A DNA stretch of 64,000 bases from Haplomitrium mnioides (taxonomy: Eukaryota > Marchantiophyta > Haplomitriopsida > Calobryales), in assembly GCA_049999725.1 (NCBI GenBank), contig JBNGIS010034175.1, forward strand, positions 124,001 to 188,000, in the 5' to 3' direction. Shown here piece by piece: positions 45,827-59,429 of the stretch. The notes under the pieces were generated by a model that saw only the letters and a program-made list of their open reading frames with translations, had not been told where the DNA came from and ran no database searches. Each line of letters begins with the position of its first letter. The stretch's first letter is position 1. The translations under genes and the position numbers were made by a program.

Positions 45827-48800
45827 TGACATACTTTTACAATGTAGATGTTATCATAAGTAGAGTTAAGGAATAACACAAGCAATATACTCATTTCAAT
45901 TAAATCCTACCACTTAGAGTCACCAAAGAATGACTACATGTATATAGAACATTGAACAATTCCTCTATTATCTTGGCACCAAAGGTTGTTTTCAAAATTT
46001 TACTGACAAAGCCTTTCTTGTTGGCATAAAGTTAATTATTTCAAAATATCTAATCTTGATATTAACCAAAGAAAAAACTTTTCCCAATCAAATCCCAACC
46101 TAATTAAATTTCCTCTTACGTCAAGTATGATAAACTCAAATGAACACATGAATTTGCATGTTTATGGATCTTAGATATGACCTTTCAATTTTTAAATGTT
46201 CTACTCTAGAGTAACTTATGCTAGAAAACTCTCAAAGCAACATTCCTACTCGAGTAATGTCACAAACATTTTTGACATCGAAGTCATTGAATAGCAATGC
46301 AATAGCAAGATGGAAATTAAGAGTTCATCATACAAGGTTACTATTTTATCCATTATAAAACTTTATAGACATAGTTTTCTCATATAGCTCAACATTATTT
46401 TGTTCAATCACTTTGAAGAGTTACTTTGTAGACTTGTGTAGTTCTTCAAGTTTAAACGATAACCGTTTTATATGAATGTCATGCTTGATCTACATAAAGC
46501 TCAAAAAATCATGACAAAATTTGAGCTAGCATATTCAAATTCACATAAATTCAAAAAGAAAATCGACAACTACCAACAATCAACACAAGGACCACTTTAT
46601 ATGATTCTCATTTAATAAGCATAAAAACAGTCCCCAAAAGACCATCCATAATTAAACACTAAAAATCCACATCACATAGTTTGATAAACACCTCAATATC
46701 AATTGAGACAATCAATTTAAACCAATTCAAGATTTCAATTACCAATGCAGTTGCTATCCAAACAAACTATGAAAGTTAATCATAGAGATAGAAAGTGAGA
46801 AATAATGCATCATTGAGGTCAAATTTGTGGACTTGTGCATGTGTTTGGCAACTCTATGAGCATTGCAATACCTTGTTTCTTGTTGTGCTCTAGCAACACA
46901 AATAGTGCAATAAGAGAAATAGACTTTTGCTTAATATGGGCACATGTTTGCTCTATGTTGATAAAAATAGCATTTGTGGAGGTCTTTTGAGTTTCCAATT
47001 GAGCTCTCAAGTCACTAAAAATTTCAATCACCTCGTCTCTAGCTCTTTGCCAAAGCTTTTGTCTAATAAGAAAAGTAGTTTTACTGTTGACCTTACATGA
47101 TTTTTGATAGAGGTGCGCTACCAAAGACTCCTTCAAAGATACTCTATTTGATTTGAGAGTACCATCTTGAAAACAATTTACATTGCTCCTTCTTGCTTTA
47201 GTTAAGTTCTTTTGTTATCACCTTCACAATATCATTTGATGAGTTGAAACCACATTTTTTGATAAACTATTTTTTGATCTCAATGTCAGGTTTTCCTCAT
47301 TGTATAGAAACCAAACTCATCACGAATGAGTATCTTCCACCATAAACCTCAATCATAACCACTCTGCAGCCAAAACATACCTCTCAATAACATCCTTTAT
47401 AGAACAAGTTCATGGGCTCCATCTTGCTACAACACACATCTATCACTTTAACACAATACGGTGCAAGAACAGACATCCACTCATCATTCTCTTTGTTATA
47501 AACCAAGTAGAAGCAACTCCATTAAGCTGCAATAGCCTATTTAGTTGCAGTCCCTACCATAACCTCCATCTTTTATGCCTAATAGTGCATTTTAACTTTG
47601 GTTCTCAATCCACCATGGGCAATGATTGAATATGAATGCATCCAAAAACAAAGTTAAGCAAATCATGTGCAACAAACAATATGCTATGGAGGCCACCTCA
47701 CCAAGTTCTGCTCTCTCAATTAAATTCTAAAGAGCCTCGACTCTAGTGCCAAATGTTCTCAAAACCCTACAAGACCATATTTTTAAACCCTCCAAACAAA
47801 CCTGGTTCCCACCATTCATTAACAAACAAAACCACACATTATGCTTATTAAGGAGCAAAAAACAAGGACAATGGAGATCTCCAATGCACTGCTGAGATGC
47901 CTCTTCTCACTACCACTAATTGATTGTGACTTATTGCTTGCCATTGACTCCATACAAAGGTTAATTCCCCACAAGTATTGACAGAGTCTTGAAGGCCTAT
48001 GTCGGTGACTACCTTCCAATTTTGGGTTTCTGATATCTATAATTGTCCAATCGCAAACAAGAAAAGTACCAAATTGTTTCTTAGCTAATTAAAAATCCCA
48101 TTAGTATATCTTATATCTATGCCAAACACAAGCATACATTGAATATGATTGCTCAAGAAATCAAAGAGAAGAGTAATATGTGGTTGTTGATTGAAATTAC
48201 TATGGATATAGAAATAGTGATATATCAAGGTAGTTTCAAACTTATTCATTTATAATTCTAGTCTAAAGTGAGTGAATTGTGTGATTTGAGTCATTTTAGT
48301 CAAAAGTATCATTTCATCAAATTGTTGAAATGATCAAAAAATAGCTAAGTAGTCATTATTTTTGGACTATTTTTGACAATTTGGTCATTTTGGAGAGTTA
48401 TTTTCAAGTGATTGTTGTCGCATTACCTTGGTTTTGGGTTATTTCAAACATTGTGTCATTGAGTAATTAGAACAATGTTTTCTTCTAGAGACAAGTGTAG
48501 TCCTCAACTCTAAGGTTCACTCTATCATGTCTAGCAAAGGAGATGGATTGTTCTTTTGTGGTAAAACCTGTTCTTGAGTTGAGTACTCTTGGATTATACT
48601 CATTCAAGTATTGGGTTTCAAGAGAATTAGCTTTTTTATTCCCTAAAAATACTCAAACTTGTTCTTTCTCTTGAAGGGTTTTTCCTTGATCAATTATGAT
48701 AATGTCACAAAGGTCTTTGGATAAAAGATGTGTCTCAACACCTAGTGACATTTAGCTTGCATTGAAGTTTAGCTTTTTTGTAATATAATTCAGCAAAGTT

Positions 48801-49852
48801 TCATGAGAGTTTTGTAATTTCCAATGCATATTATGCAAACTTAGTGTGATTGAAAACTTTATAAGACTTAATCTTCCTTCATAGATTCTCCAAGAATTGA
48901 TGGCTATGTTAGTGTGTTTTTGCATTTAAACCATAATTCAGCAATGTTTTTATACTAGCTTTGTCAATGAAATTGATGAATTTTATGTTCATGATAGATC
49001 ACAATTCATATGTTGAGCTTCTTCACTAAAAAAATGCACATTTTTTGAGAGCTTCTTCCCATTTTCTTCCCATCTTCAAATTGTTTACTAACAAGTCTTC
49101 ATCAACACATTGCTTTGTTTGTGTCAAAAAAATATAGTTTACTGATTTTTTTTTTAATAGTTTGTAATTCTATCGGGGAGCTCTTTTCTCTTCTTAGAGG
49201 GTGTGGCAAAGTTTTTTTGTTGGAGTAGAGCTCTTCATCCATGTTAAATTAGGTGAACAAGTAGTGTTTTGCTATCATTTTAGGGTTTTACTTTGAAACT
49301 ACGAAACAACTTCTTCGATAGTACTCTTCTTTGACAATGGATTTTCATCTAGCTATGTTTCCTTTCTGTAATATTTTGCAGCCTTCTCCTATGACATTTA
49401 TTTAATTGAACAAGTAAGAAATTTTGATCTACTACTAAAGTTTGTGTCCGTCTTTTAATCAAACAAGAGCTCTGCCACTATTTTCTTAGGAAGATTTAGG
49501 TTTTGTTGAGGAGCAAATATGTTCTCTTTCAACAACTAGCTTTGTTTTTTGCAAATTCCATCTTGATTTTTTTGGTGAGTTTCACTTAAATATTATAAAT
49601 GATACATTGAACGCAAAGCTACACACCATCTAATGAAAAAAATACAATATAATCAAAGCATGAAAATGTATGGGGAATTGAATTATGATTGAGGAAAAAA
49701 GATTAATAAAAGCTATCTAAACTTTTTTAAATCTAAAGAGTCATGACAACATGTTTAATAAAATAGACTTGTAAGCTCAATGATTCAATCAGTTCTTCTA
49801 AAGTGCTCTAGGCTTTAGTTTATCTTACCACTCATATTATATTTCAATATAT
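45827..49852. other. Unassigned AT-rich intergenic DNA
   Basis: No recognised gene. On the minus strand 48019-46819 has several long open pieces in changing frames (for example KLWQRARDEVIEIFSDLRAQ near 47.0 kb and YNKENDEWMSVLAPYCVKV near 47.45 kb). They may be an old protein-coding fragment, but I cannot name it. The rest shows no structure. Confidence 0.4.
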
Positions 49853-50011
49853 TGAATTATTACAATGTTCAATCATGACTCAAAAGCTCAAGGTATGTTT
49901 CTAATGCATTCTTTATTCTCATGTCTCATCTCTCTTATTTTCTATCTCATATATCACAAAAAATCATCTCTCTCATTGATTCACTTTCTTACATATAGTT
50001 ATATCTTGACA
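49853..50011 (-). mobile_element. copia B 3' LTR
   Basis: It starts on the minus strand as TGTCAAGATATAACTATATG (50011 down), right after AAGGAGGAG, and shares GATATATGAGAT and CCTTGAGCTTTTGAG with LTR A. The end near 49853 (ATAATTCA) is set by alignment with LTR A. Confidence 0.6.
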
Positions 50012-50180
50012 CTCCTCCTTGAATGTAATATAGGAATTCTACAAAAAAAAGAAAAAAGATATTAGCATCTAGTTTTATGACTCCATGATATGTATCTCTT
50101 GTTATGTACCGATGCAAGATGAAGGTGTTGCCTAATTAAAACCCTCTCATACTTCTACAAGAGAAAGAGTACAACCTAGA
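50012..50180 (-). promoter_or_regulatory. copia B polypurine tract and conserved 3' block
   Basis: AAGGAGGAG lies just before the LTR. TTGTACTCTTTCTCTTGTAG and GGTTTTAATTAGGCAACACC (50177-50126, minus) are the counterparts of the copia A block at 16511-16559. Confidence 0.7.
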
Positions 50181-50189
50181 TCTCTCGAA

Positions 50190-52080
50190 ACATAAACAAA
50201 GAATAGGAGAGAAAAAGAATGATAGTAATGAGTGAAATTGCAAGTACTTGAGATAATCAACATAGGTTGATGCCTTCACAATGTGTCCAATGAAGAGCTA
50301 GAGTCAAAGCCTTTGTAAATAAATTGAAAAGATTATCCTTTTTGACAACAACCTACACATATAAACTTTCATCTTGTTGCTTATAAGTAAACAAGAATTT
50401 CGGTGCAATGTGCTTGATGTGGTCTCCTTTGATGTGAAATTGACTCAAAAAAATGCTAAATTGTCCTCAAATAGGACAATAGGATCATAAAGACAAGGTA
50501 ATCTACAATTCATACTACAATGGTCAAACATCCTCCTCAACCAAATGCACTCTCTACTAGCCTCACACAATTATATGATTGCTACATGGCTAGAAGAGGT
50601 ACAAGTTAAAGTCTACATATCACTATTCTAGGATATAATAGTTTGACCATGTAGGAATACATAACTAGTTTTAGATTTAGCATCATCAAGATCAGATAAA
50701 TATTCAAAATCTACATAATTAGTGAGGATCTTGTTGTTATGCCTTGGGAAATACAGTCCCACATCAATGGTATCTTGTAAGTGTCAAAAATATGCTAAAT
50801 GCCACTCCAATGCCAAATAGTTGGTTGTGAACTATGTCTAACAACCAAGTTCACAACAAAGGGAATGTCAAGTCGAATTTGGTTAATAAGAAACATAAGA
50901 GTGTCAATGGCTAAGAGAAAAAATGTCTCAAATCCAAGTAGGGACTCGTTTTCAATTCTGTTCTTGAAATATCTATATCTTTATCTAATGTATCTCTCTC
51001 CATAGGAAATGTAACATGATGAGATTTATCCATATGGAATTATATATGTAATTTGATCCAAAAGTATGCCATCTTTTAAGTACTCAAATTGAAGTCTTAA
51101 GAAATAGTTGGTCTTTCCAATATCCTTTGAATCAAAGATTTTCTAAAGCATTTCAATAGTATGTTCAAGAAAAGATTTGTAGCCAAAAAGATTAATATCA
51201 TCAACATATATGGCAACGATTTTAAATTATTTTTTGATATGTTTGATGAACAAGCATGGTATTATGTCTTCATGGTGAATACCCATGGCTAACATCTCTT
51301 CATGAAATCTCTTATACCATATCGCTTTGTTTAAGTCTATAAATAGATCTCAAGATCTAGACAACATATCCATCTTTGGTCACAAGCATGTTTTAATGCA
51401 CTAGAGGTGCTAAAGATCCACTCTCTCATAAATGCATTTGATAGACTAAAATTCCTCGTCCGGTACTCACTTCACTTGGCCTCATCATGGTTCACGGTGT
51501 AGAAGTATATATGTCACTCTCAAGTTTCCTCTCCTCCTAAATATGATAGATATTTCCGGCAAAAAGCTATAGGGTGTTTTCATGTAGATCAAGGTATCTA
51601 ATAGCTCATACATATACAACATCCATGTGATGTACAATAAGCTTTTATCATAGGAAAAATCCAACTACGTAGCGATAAGTCACAACATCCAAAATTGAGG
51701 CATGTTTGAGATCAAAGTCTTTTATAGTTATCAAGGTGTAGTATTTGGCTACAAAGTGTGCCTTATATCTAACAATTTTGCCTTAAAAAATGCAAGTTTT
51801 GACAAATATCCATTGATATCCAATTAGGTGGATGTAAGAAGGTGCTGAAATTATAAGTCCAAACACATTCCTTTAGATCATTGAATCCAATTTTGAATTC
51901 ATTGTTTTTTGGAATCCAACCAGCCATGGCTATCTTGTGCCTCTTTGATAGATCTTGGATGGGATGGAATGTCATAAACAATCTCAAAAACTATGCAATA
52001 AAAATGATCATCTATTTGCACACTCTGTCTTTGCTATACAATCTCAATATCATATAGTGAATAGAAATTTCTTCATTCTT
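50190..52080 (-). pseudogene. copia B reverse transcriptase and RNase H
   Basis: From 52080 down: EISIHYMILRLYSKDR, then HPRSIKEAQDSHGW (frame changes near 51.96 kb), then the RT core. The catalytic YVDDIN is intact (Y-V-D-D codons at 51208-51197), followed by LFGYKSFLEHTIEML, IFDSKDIGKTNYFLRLQFEY, and the RNase H part RLDIPFVVNLVVRHSSQPT. Many stops. It is dead, although the catalytic Asp pair survives. Confidence 0.75.
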
Positions 52081-52975
52081 TGGGATCTCAAAAATAATAA
52101 TGATTGACTTAGATATAGGTGTAATAGATGATGACAACACTTTTCTAAAGGGAAATAATCCTCTTTGTAAAAGCTTTTTGTTGAGGATGAGAGTCTTTTC
52201 CACCTAGAAGGTGCTCTCTCTTTACTCTTAGTGGTTGATTAGTTGTTGGTTTTGTCAACTCTTGCAAACGTCCATGGATATTCTCAAGAGGTAAATGTGA
52301 TCTAGTCACATTTTTTATATAATTGAATGAGTTTAGAAATTTTTTTTCTCTTTTAATCAAATGTTATATTAACTTGACTTCATCTTCATATTGCATTGTT
52401 CTTTGATTTTTCCATAAAACGGATGATGTCACCTAGTGTAATATTTTGGTATTGATAATGACTTGTTTTGATCCTCAAATAAAGATGAAAATGTGTCTAA
52501 TGAAACAACAATACATAAATTTGGCTTGAATTACATATGCCATGGATGGTTCAAGATAGTGTGTAATAGAAGAAGNNNNNNNNNNNNNNNNNNNNNNNNN
52601 NNNNNNNNNNNNNNNNNNNNNNNNNNNNNNNNNNNNNNNNNNNNNNNNNNNNNNNNNNNNNNNNNNNNNNNNNNNNNNNNNNNNNNNNNNNNNNNNNNNN
52701 NNNNNNNNNNNNNNNNNNNNNNNNNNNNNNNNNNNNNNNNNNNNNNNNNNNNNNNNNNNNNNNNNNNNNNNNNNNNNNNNNNNNNNNNNNNNNNNNNNNN
52801 NNNNNNNNNNNNNNNNNNNNNNNNNNNNNNNNNNNNNNNNNNNNNNNNNNNNNNNNNNNNNNNNNNNNNNNNNNNNNNNNNNNNNNNNNNNNNNNNNNNN
52901 NNNNNNNNNNNNNNNNNNNNNNNNNNNNNNNNNNNNNNNNNNNNNNNNNNNNNNNNNNNNNNNNNNNNNNNNNNN

Positions 52976-53025
<50 letters not shown>

Positions 53026-53620
53026 TTTTTCCCTTTGAGTAACCATCTTAATACTTTTCGATTCTATAATAGATATAAATGTTTAGCATTATATAGGTAA
53101 GGTTGAGAGTAGTCTCAAGAGAAAGCTAGCGAGGAGTCAAGGAATTAAATGATGATGGTAGATATTCCAAAAGTGTTGTAGCATATAGCATTGTATAACC
53201 CCAAGCTAAAACTGGCAAGTTGGTTTGCATATACCACTCAATATAAAATATCAATGCTTGTGATCAAAGAAAAAAAGTTGTCAAAAGTGTTCGATGTTAA
53301 TTCTCCCACATTCTCAGCTCAAAGAATTCTCATCAAGTTATCTTGAAAGTGGGCTTTCAATTTTAAAATATGTGCAAGAAATCTAGGAAATACCAAATTT
53401 TGGGTACAATGTAAAGAGTCTTGTAACCACTTGGAAGAAGTGAGTATGATAACCAAGAAATATCAAAAGAGTCCACTAAGTAGGTCTACAGTACAACATA
53501 TAACAACATGGATTCTCTCAAGGAACTTAGGTATATCCATAATAGTTATGGATATTGTTGGTCAAAGGACTAACTTTCTTTGAAAATATAGGTGTGACAA
53601 CATAGTGATCGAAAAGAGAT
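52081..53620 (-). pseudogene. copia B integrase and integrase-RT linker
   Basis: From 53620 down: SPLTNNIHNYYGY, MDIPKFLERIHVVICC, GL(stop)YFLVI..SSKWLQDSL, ISRFLAHILKLKAHFQDN, then GELTSNTFDNFF, a jump, and NQLASFSLGLYN / LAWGYTMLYATTLLEY (near 53.2 kb). About 25 residues, including the catalytic Glu, are deleted between IDILY and ANQLAS. After the gap (52576-52975) the linker reads SSITHYLEPSMAYVIQAKF, NSFNYIKNVTRSHLPLENIH and KREHLLGGKDSHPQQK, all paralleled in copia A. Confidence 0.75.
52576..53022. repeat. 400-base gap followed by a (TA)n tract
   Basis: N bases fill 52576-52975, followed by pure TA to 53022. Gap and tract lie inside copia B between integrase core and linker, so the tract probably grew after insertion. 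Confidence 0.9.
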
Positions 53621-56600
53621 AAAATAATATTGAATAATATACCTATTTGACATGTTGGTGGAGCAATTCCATTGTCATCACAATTGCTGTTTGATAAAGG
53701 GAAACAAGAGAACTTGGCTAAATCTAGAAAGAAGAAAAGAAATAATGGCTTTTCAAAAACCTATTAAGATTTTTGCAAGAGAGAAAAGAGAAGTGTGATG
53801 ATATTCAAATGTGCTTTGACCCCTATAAAATATTCTCATGTATTTGGATTGGTCATATGAGCTTGAAAAAGTTCAAGGTATATTTCCAAAATTAGTGATT
53901 TCAAGGAAAATCAAAATGGAGAAAAATGAAGAAACATTGTTGAAATAGAAACTCAAGACTTTGAACATTCATTTGGAAATCAAAGAGGTCATTAGAGAAG
54001 ATTTTGAAGGGTAAAGGAGGCACTTGAACCATAGGAAATGTGTTGGTAATGATAAAAATATATTGTGACTAACAAGTTGAGTATTTTAGACCTTTAAAGA
54101 AGGAGATTCAAGAAAATTTTACTTCAAGAAAAGTGGAAAGTGAGATCAAGAAACCTGAAGTTGATGGATTCATGATCTAGAGTATGGGCTTCACAGTCAA
54201 AAGGCTACTTAGAAGAAAGCATAAGTAAAAAATACCAATAGATGACATGGCTTGTGTAGAAAATAATAAGAGGAAAACATTAATTTGAGTATATCTAGTG
54301 TTCAAGTGAAGTCCAACACAATTCAAGAAGAGAAATGGTGTTCCAAAAAGATTAACACAGAAAAATTTGGTGACGCAATTCAAGAAAAGATCAAGAAAGA
54401 AGAAGTTGGTGCCAATATCAATACACAAAAAGAAGAAGACCATGGGTAATGAATCTGATGCACCATATAGTCTTGAATTCAGCCTTGCTACAAGAGGGAT
54501 AGGACAAGAGGTGGTGAGCTCAATCAATTTGACATGTTTATGAAGATTGCTCATATGTGTTGATGGACATATTGCCCACTTGTATGCTAGGAGAGAGAGG
54601 GGTATCAGTGGCCAGTGGCCATTAGTGGAGTGGTCAAATGCCGTTCAATGATAGATGTATGCAAGGAAATTCATATTTTCATGTAAGTATATAAATGTAT
54701 ACAAATAGAATCAAGAAAATGTGAGGCAATGAGATTAATCCTTATACTCTAGACAAAGTATCTATAAAAAGAAAAAGATCCACTTCATCATTCAAGAATT
54801 TCTGGAGTTAGTTTAAAGTGATGGTTTCAATCACTCAAGAAATGAGGGAAACATAAAATTGAGAACTTTGGGAGCTATCAAGAAATATTTAGAGTACAAG
54901 AAAATGATCTGTGGGTTTGTTAAGGAGTACCTTGACCTATGGAGGAGGTTTTGAAGAAGGAGAAGAAGTATTTCTACTATTCAAAGCAGAGCAATACATT
55001 TTCAAAAACAATCAAAATGAAGAATTCAAGGTTTCATGATGAGTGAGTATGAAGAAAATGAGAAGTTGGTATGAATTAAGGTCGGTCAATTCTTGAGATG
55101 GATCAAGGTGGGAACATGATGGTACGTGTTTGGAGAAATGAATACAAAGAGCAAATCAAAGGAGAGTATTTAAGGAAATGGACAAATGAAGATAAGATGA
55201 AGATTTAAGTACTATCTTTACAAATTTAAGGTTAGCGTTAGATAATTGTAAAAAATAATACGTATATATTGTATATTATGCTAGGAATGCTTAAAATGAG
55301 ATTAGTAATGTTATATAATTAGTAGAAGTTAAGCATTATTGTTAGGGGTAAGTGTAGTTATGAAGCGGTCGAAATTTCCTTGCTACTCTTGGTCGTGTGT
55401 CTTTCCTACATGTGAGTGATTGGTAGAGTCTATAGTTCATAGAGAGTTCTTGGTTTCATCAATTTGTGGATATATGCTGTTTGATTCCAGTAAAGCAAGG
55501 TTTGTGTGTAGGTTCTTGTGTATGTTTATGAAATAAGCATGGAATTTCACAAGTAAACATAACAATTATGCATAAGGAAGTGAAGTCATGGATATGAGAT
55601 CAAGGAAGGTTGTTTTCTTTATAGTATTCTTTGGAATATTTCATGTTGGAGTGGCTTGAGTATTTGTCTTGGGGAGAGAAATTTAGCATAATAATATAGG
55701 AATTCAAATGTTTGGTCTAAAATTCCAATGCAAGTTGGGGAACTAGTCACTTGGGGCATTTTTGATTCAATTGTGGTTAAAATTCAAAAATGTGTCAATT
55801 TTCTTGTCCTATAAATTCTCATTACAAAAAGTACATATAACTTGTCTAATATTTTTATATGAAAGTGGTGTTTAGCTGTAAGAAATTAGGTTTTGAGACA
55901 TGAAAATTGGTAATCATGCCACAAGAGAGGATAGTTCTCATCTCTAAGCTAAAAGAGTGAATTTTCAAATCTCTTGAAATACACTAGAAGAGTAGAAAAA
56001 CCAATTTAAGAAAAATTTATGTATAGATCTTGCGTGGTTCAAAACACTCATGATATGCTACAACACAACATTGCACAATTTTTTATTTAGTCAATGGGTT
56101 ATATAAGTGGGAATGTGTCAACTAGACTTGAGGATACCTCATGCAATTTTTTTCAAAAAAATAGGTGCGTAGCCATGCAAATTCTCTATTTTTTGTCGAA
56201 TAGACTTCCAAGGGACATCAAAGGACTTAGAACATGCTGATGGAGAATGGAAGCATCAAGGTCCCATTCCATGGATGGATTAAGAGCAAAGAAGAAAAAA
56301 GACTGAAGGGAAATATGATTGAGGGTAAAAAAGAAAATGAGTGAAGGGAAATGAGGTTGTTGGCGGTGCTATTGCTGTCTATTAAGAAGTCAAGACACGT
56401 GTCGCAATGAAAGCGACTATCACGTTAGAGAGAGGAAAAGACAAATAGAGAAAAAAAAAACTCTGCTCTTTTTAAACGCAAATTGCTAGAACTACAAATG
56501 TGAGACTGACCTAAATTTGGTCTTGCTGAAAAGAGAACAAAAGGACTCAACTTTTGGCGTTAATTTCAAATTTTGAATCTTGAAAATCACCTTGCAACAT

Positions 56601-58790
56601 GTGTGAAAAGGTGGGTTACTCCCTTTTGCTATTAAATAGAAGAGACAAGTACCTTAAAGGAAAGGCCATGATGGAGGGTATGGAAAGAGGGGAAATGAGC
56701 ATTGAGTATAGATTGCCTCGCTTTGAGGCTTGAGGGGCTTATTGTTTTGTACAGAGAGCAACAACTACAAGAGAAGGAATTTTGGTGAGACCTCAAGTGA
56801 AGTAGGTGTACTCGTGTAAGAGGACCATCACATGATAGAGGTGGACTAAGGAGGTGTTTAGAATCGTTGAGGAAGAGGCTCAAGAGGCTTTGACGACTTG
56901 AGGGCAGATCAAAAATTGGAGGTAGACCAATACTTGAAGAAGAGGATCACTGTTTCAGTTCGTATTTCGTGAGAGGCAGCCAATGGGTGGTCTTGGTGTC
57001 ACCCTGGCTTTGGTTTACGCAGTTGATCAGTCCCTGAAGCATTATGAGAGTGCTACTAGTGTCACACTTTGGTGGAGAAAGGGGAGGAGTTGTCACGTTA
57101 GTGCCAAGCTTTGTGGGGAAGATTCAGCCAAGGCTCACGTGGAGTAGGTGGTCCAATAGCTAGGAAGGTTGTCTTCTAGAGTCGGAAGCTAAAAAAAACC
57201 TATTTTGAACATGAGGAAGTAAATTCATGGCTTCTAGCGATGGAAGTTGAAAGACTATTTGGATGGGGTGTGAGAGTCAGGGAGAAGTGTGAAGAGTTGT
57301 ATAATGTTTTTGGTGTGGTTGTGTTTGTAGATTTGGAACTGAGGTTTTGAAACTTTGTCCTGAACTTCAGACACCAAGGGATTGTGTTAATGAAGTATGT
57401 GGCAGATTTTGGAAGAGAATCTTGGCTGGTTTGAGTCAAAAAGAAGCTGCTATATTTACAATGCTTGTGGTGTTGGAGTGTTGGTGAAGATTTGCTGCAC
57501 AAGAGTGGATGGAGTGCATTGGAGGGTTCGCTAGATGGTGGTAAACTATGATTTCTACTTGCATTACACTTGTAGGGATTTGATAGGAATACTCTAGAAG
57601 AGGGAAGTGATGTTATGAGAGATAAAGAGAGAGAAAGATAAGTCTGTATATGCATAAAGAGACCAACAGGTTGGATTCAAAGCTTGGTTTGCACTTTCTG
57701 TTTTGTTTGAGGATTAAATCAGATATTCATAACTTGTTCAAGTGTTGGAGTAGTTGGCCTCGTTAGCATTTCAGACAATAGAAGAGTGAATTGCAGTTTT
57801 AGTTGTTTTAGAATGGAGCATGTTGGGGAGAGATGAAAGCTCATATTAGAGCCATAATTGTATGCACACTTGTTCATAGAAAGTTACATTGGGTTCCCGT
57901 AACCTGATTGTGTCAAAAGAAGCATTGGTGTGCTCCCAAAATCATTCGGTATAGAGTTATGGCTACTTGGTGTGTGTGGAGTAGAGTGTAGATCTATTTT
58001 TGCTTGGTGAGTGTTGAGAAGAGTGTAGACATGCAGAGTGAAGTTCACGACTATCAAGATCTAAATTCAATAACAAAGGTTCTGAGGCTATCTCATTAAA
58101 GAGCCATGTATTTCCTTATCCTGTTTTTCTCCGAAATGGCATCGTTTGGGTGTTAAGAAAGGAGGAAGCAGCGAGAGAGAATGTTTCAGTTCATTTTCAT
58201 TATATTATGAAACATCATTGTACCCGGATATACTAATTGTTTAAACCATAGTTTTGATTTATTAGCTTGTTGTGCAATAATATGAAAGGTTTGTATTTAT
58301 GTAACATAGAACTCAAGTGGATAAGTAAAAGAGTGTTTTCTTTATTTTCATTCCTTTTGGAGTCTTTTGCAAAATGTGTAAGACTTTTTGATGTGTACAT
58401 GTACTTGTATGTTTAATATTTGGGATTTTTTTTCTGTGGTAATATGATCTGTGGAGGTTTGTGTATTTCTTCAATCTGAGTATTTCCTATGATTGTCATT
58501 ATTTGTCGACTTAATGATGTATTTTATGAGAACTATAATGTGCATTTCAAAATTGATCATGTGGTTTAGAGGATCAGTAACATTGTCAATATAATCACTC
58601 ATATTTTCTTCTTTTTTCAAAAGTACTCCATGAGTTTCAAGCAATACTCCATTCTACTGTTTTTGATTATATAAAGCAACTAAGTGTGGAGGGAGTCTAC
58701 ACGTTTTTTGAGTATGTATGTGTGTTCCAAATGTACATTTTCTTTCATATCTTGAGTATACAAGTTCCAAACTCTCTATTATAGCAACAC
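53621..58790. other. Unassigned intergenic DNA
   Basis: No gene recognised. The plus strand at 53.6-57.2 kb is strikingly purine-rich (GAAGAAG-type runs). A serine-rich open frame on the minus strand at 57655-57200 is low complexity and probably fortuitous. Sequence at 57.8-58.2 kb resembles a retroelement leader in composition, but no LTR pair or primer site was found. Confidence 0.4.
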
Positions 58791-58796
58791 TATGAA

Positions 58797-59427
58797 AAAG
58801 CTTAACTTCATGTCATTGACCATAGATGGAAAAAAGTTTCTCTCTCAGTCATTGGATGCAATAGCCCATTGGGTCTCTAAAGGGCTAGAGAGCACTATAA
58901 TTATTGATGAAGGGGTCACTCCACAATAGAAAGCTCAAGCACTAGTATTTCTTAGGCTTTATTTGACTAATCCTCTTAAAACTCAAAACTTGAATGAGAG
59001 TAATCCCAAAATTCTGTGAGAACCTCAAGGAAAGATTTGACCATACCAAGACAAGCCACTTGCCAAAGGTCAAACATGAATGGGTTAATTTGAGAGTAAA
59101 CAATTTCACTTCCACCAAAAAATATAACAGTGAACTATTCATGATTACATCACAACTCACCTTATGTGGATAGCTAGTTTGATGATGAGGAGTGTATAGA
59201 GAGGACTCTATATACATTCCATCCCACAAACATGATTTTGTCATCTCAATGCAAAAACAAGAGATTTATAAGATATTTAGAGCTCATGGCTCACTTGCTC
59301 TTAGTTGAAAAACATCAAGAGGTGTTAGAAAAGGATTCCAAGGCAAGTTCTCTAGGCATATTGTGCATAACACAACCTTCTAAAACTCATTACTCTGTAC
59401 TTGCCAATAACAGAGGCACTTCCAATT
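58797..59427 (+). pseudogene. gag: Copia element C: gag remnant
   Basis: MKKLNFMSLTIDGKKFLSQS begins at 58797, then LDAIAHWVSKGLESTIIIDE, a stop, KAQALVFLRLYL, KERFDHTKTSHLPKVKHEW and KYNSELFMITSQLTLCG. After a frame change (59232-59427) it reads RYLELMAHLLLVEKHQEVLE. It matches the copia A gag along its length, including the stop at the same place after the DE(D/G) segment. Downstream there is no recognisable zinc knuckle, protease or pol, so the element is truncated after gag or cut by an unrelated insertion at about 59.6 kb. Confidence 0.75.
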
Positions 59428-59429
59428 AA

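Larger units (their letters stand above)
49853..53620 (-). mobile_element. Ty1/copia retrotransposon B (integrase to 3' LTR)
   Basis: Read on the minus strand from 53620 downwards, it follows copia A closely in order and sequence: integrase, linker, RT, RNase H, conserved 3' block, polypurine tract, LTR. Gag and protease are not recognisable upstream (above 53.6 kb). A 400-base gap with a (TA)n tract interrupts it. Confidence 0.8.

Noticed and set aside
46819-48019. Kelch-repeat protein fragment
   Set aside because: The only hint is a YNKENDEW word. The Gly-Gly and Trp spacing of Kelch repeats is not there.
57200-57655. 151-residue open frame, minus strand
   Set aside because: Ser/Thr/Pro low-complexity sequence with no domain and no flanking gene signals. 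It looks like the complement of a purine-rich tract.
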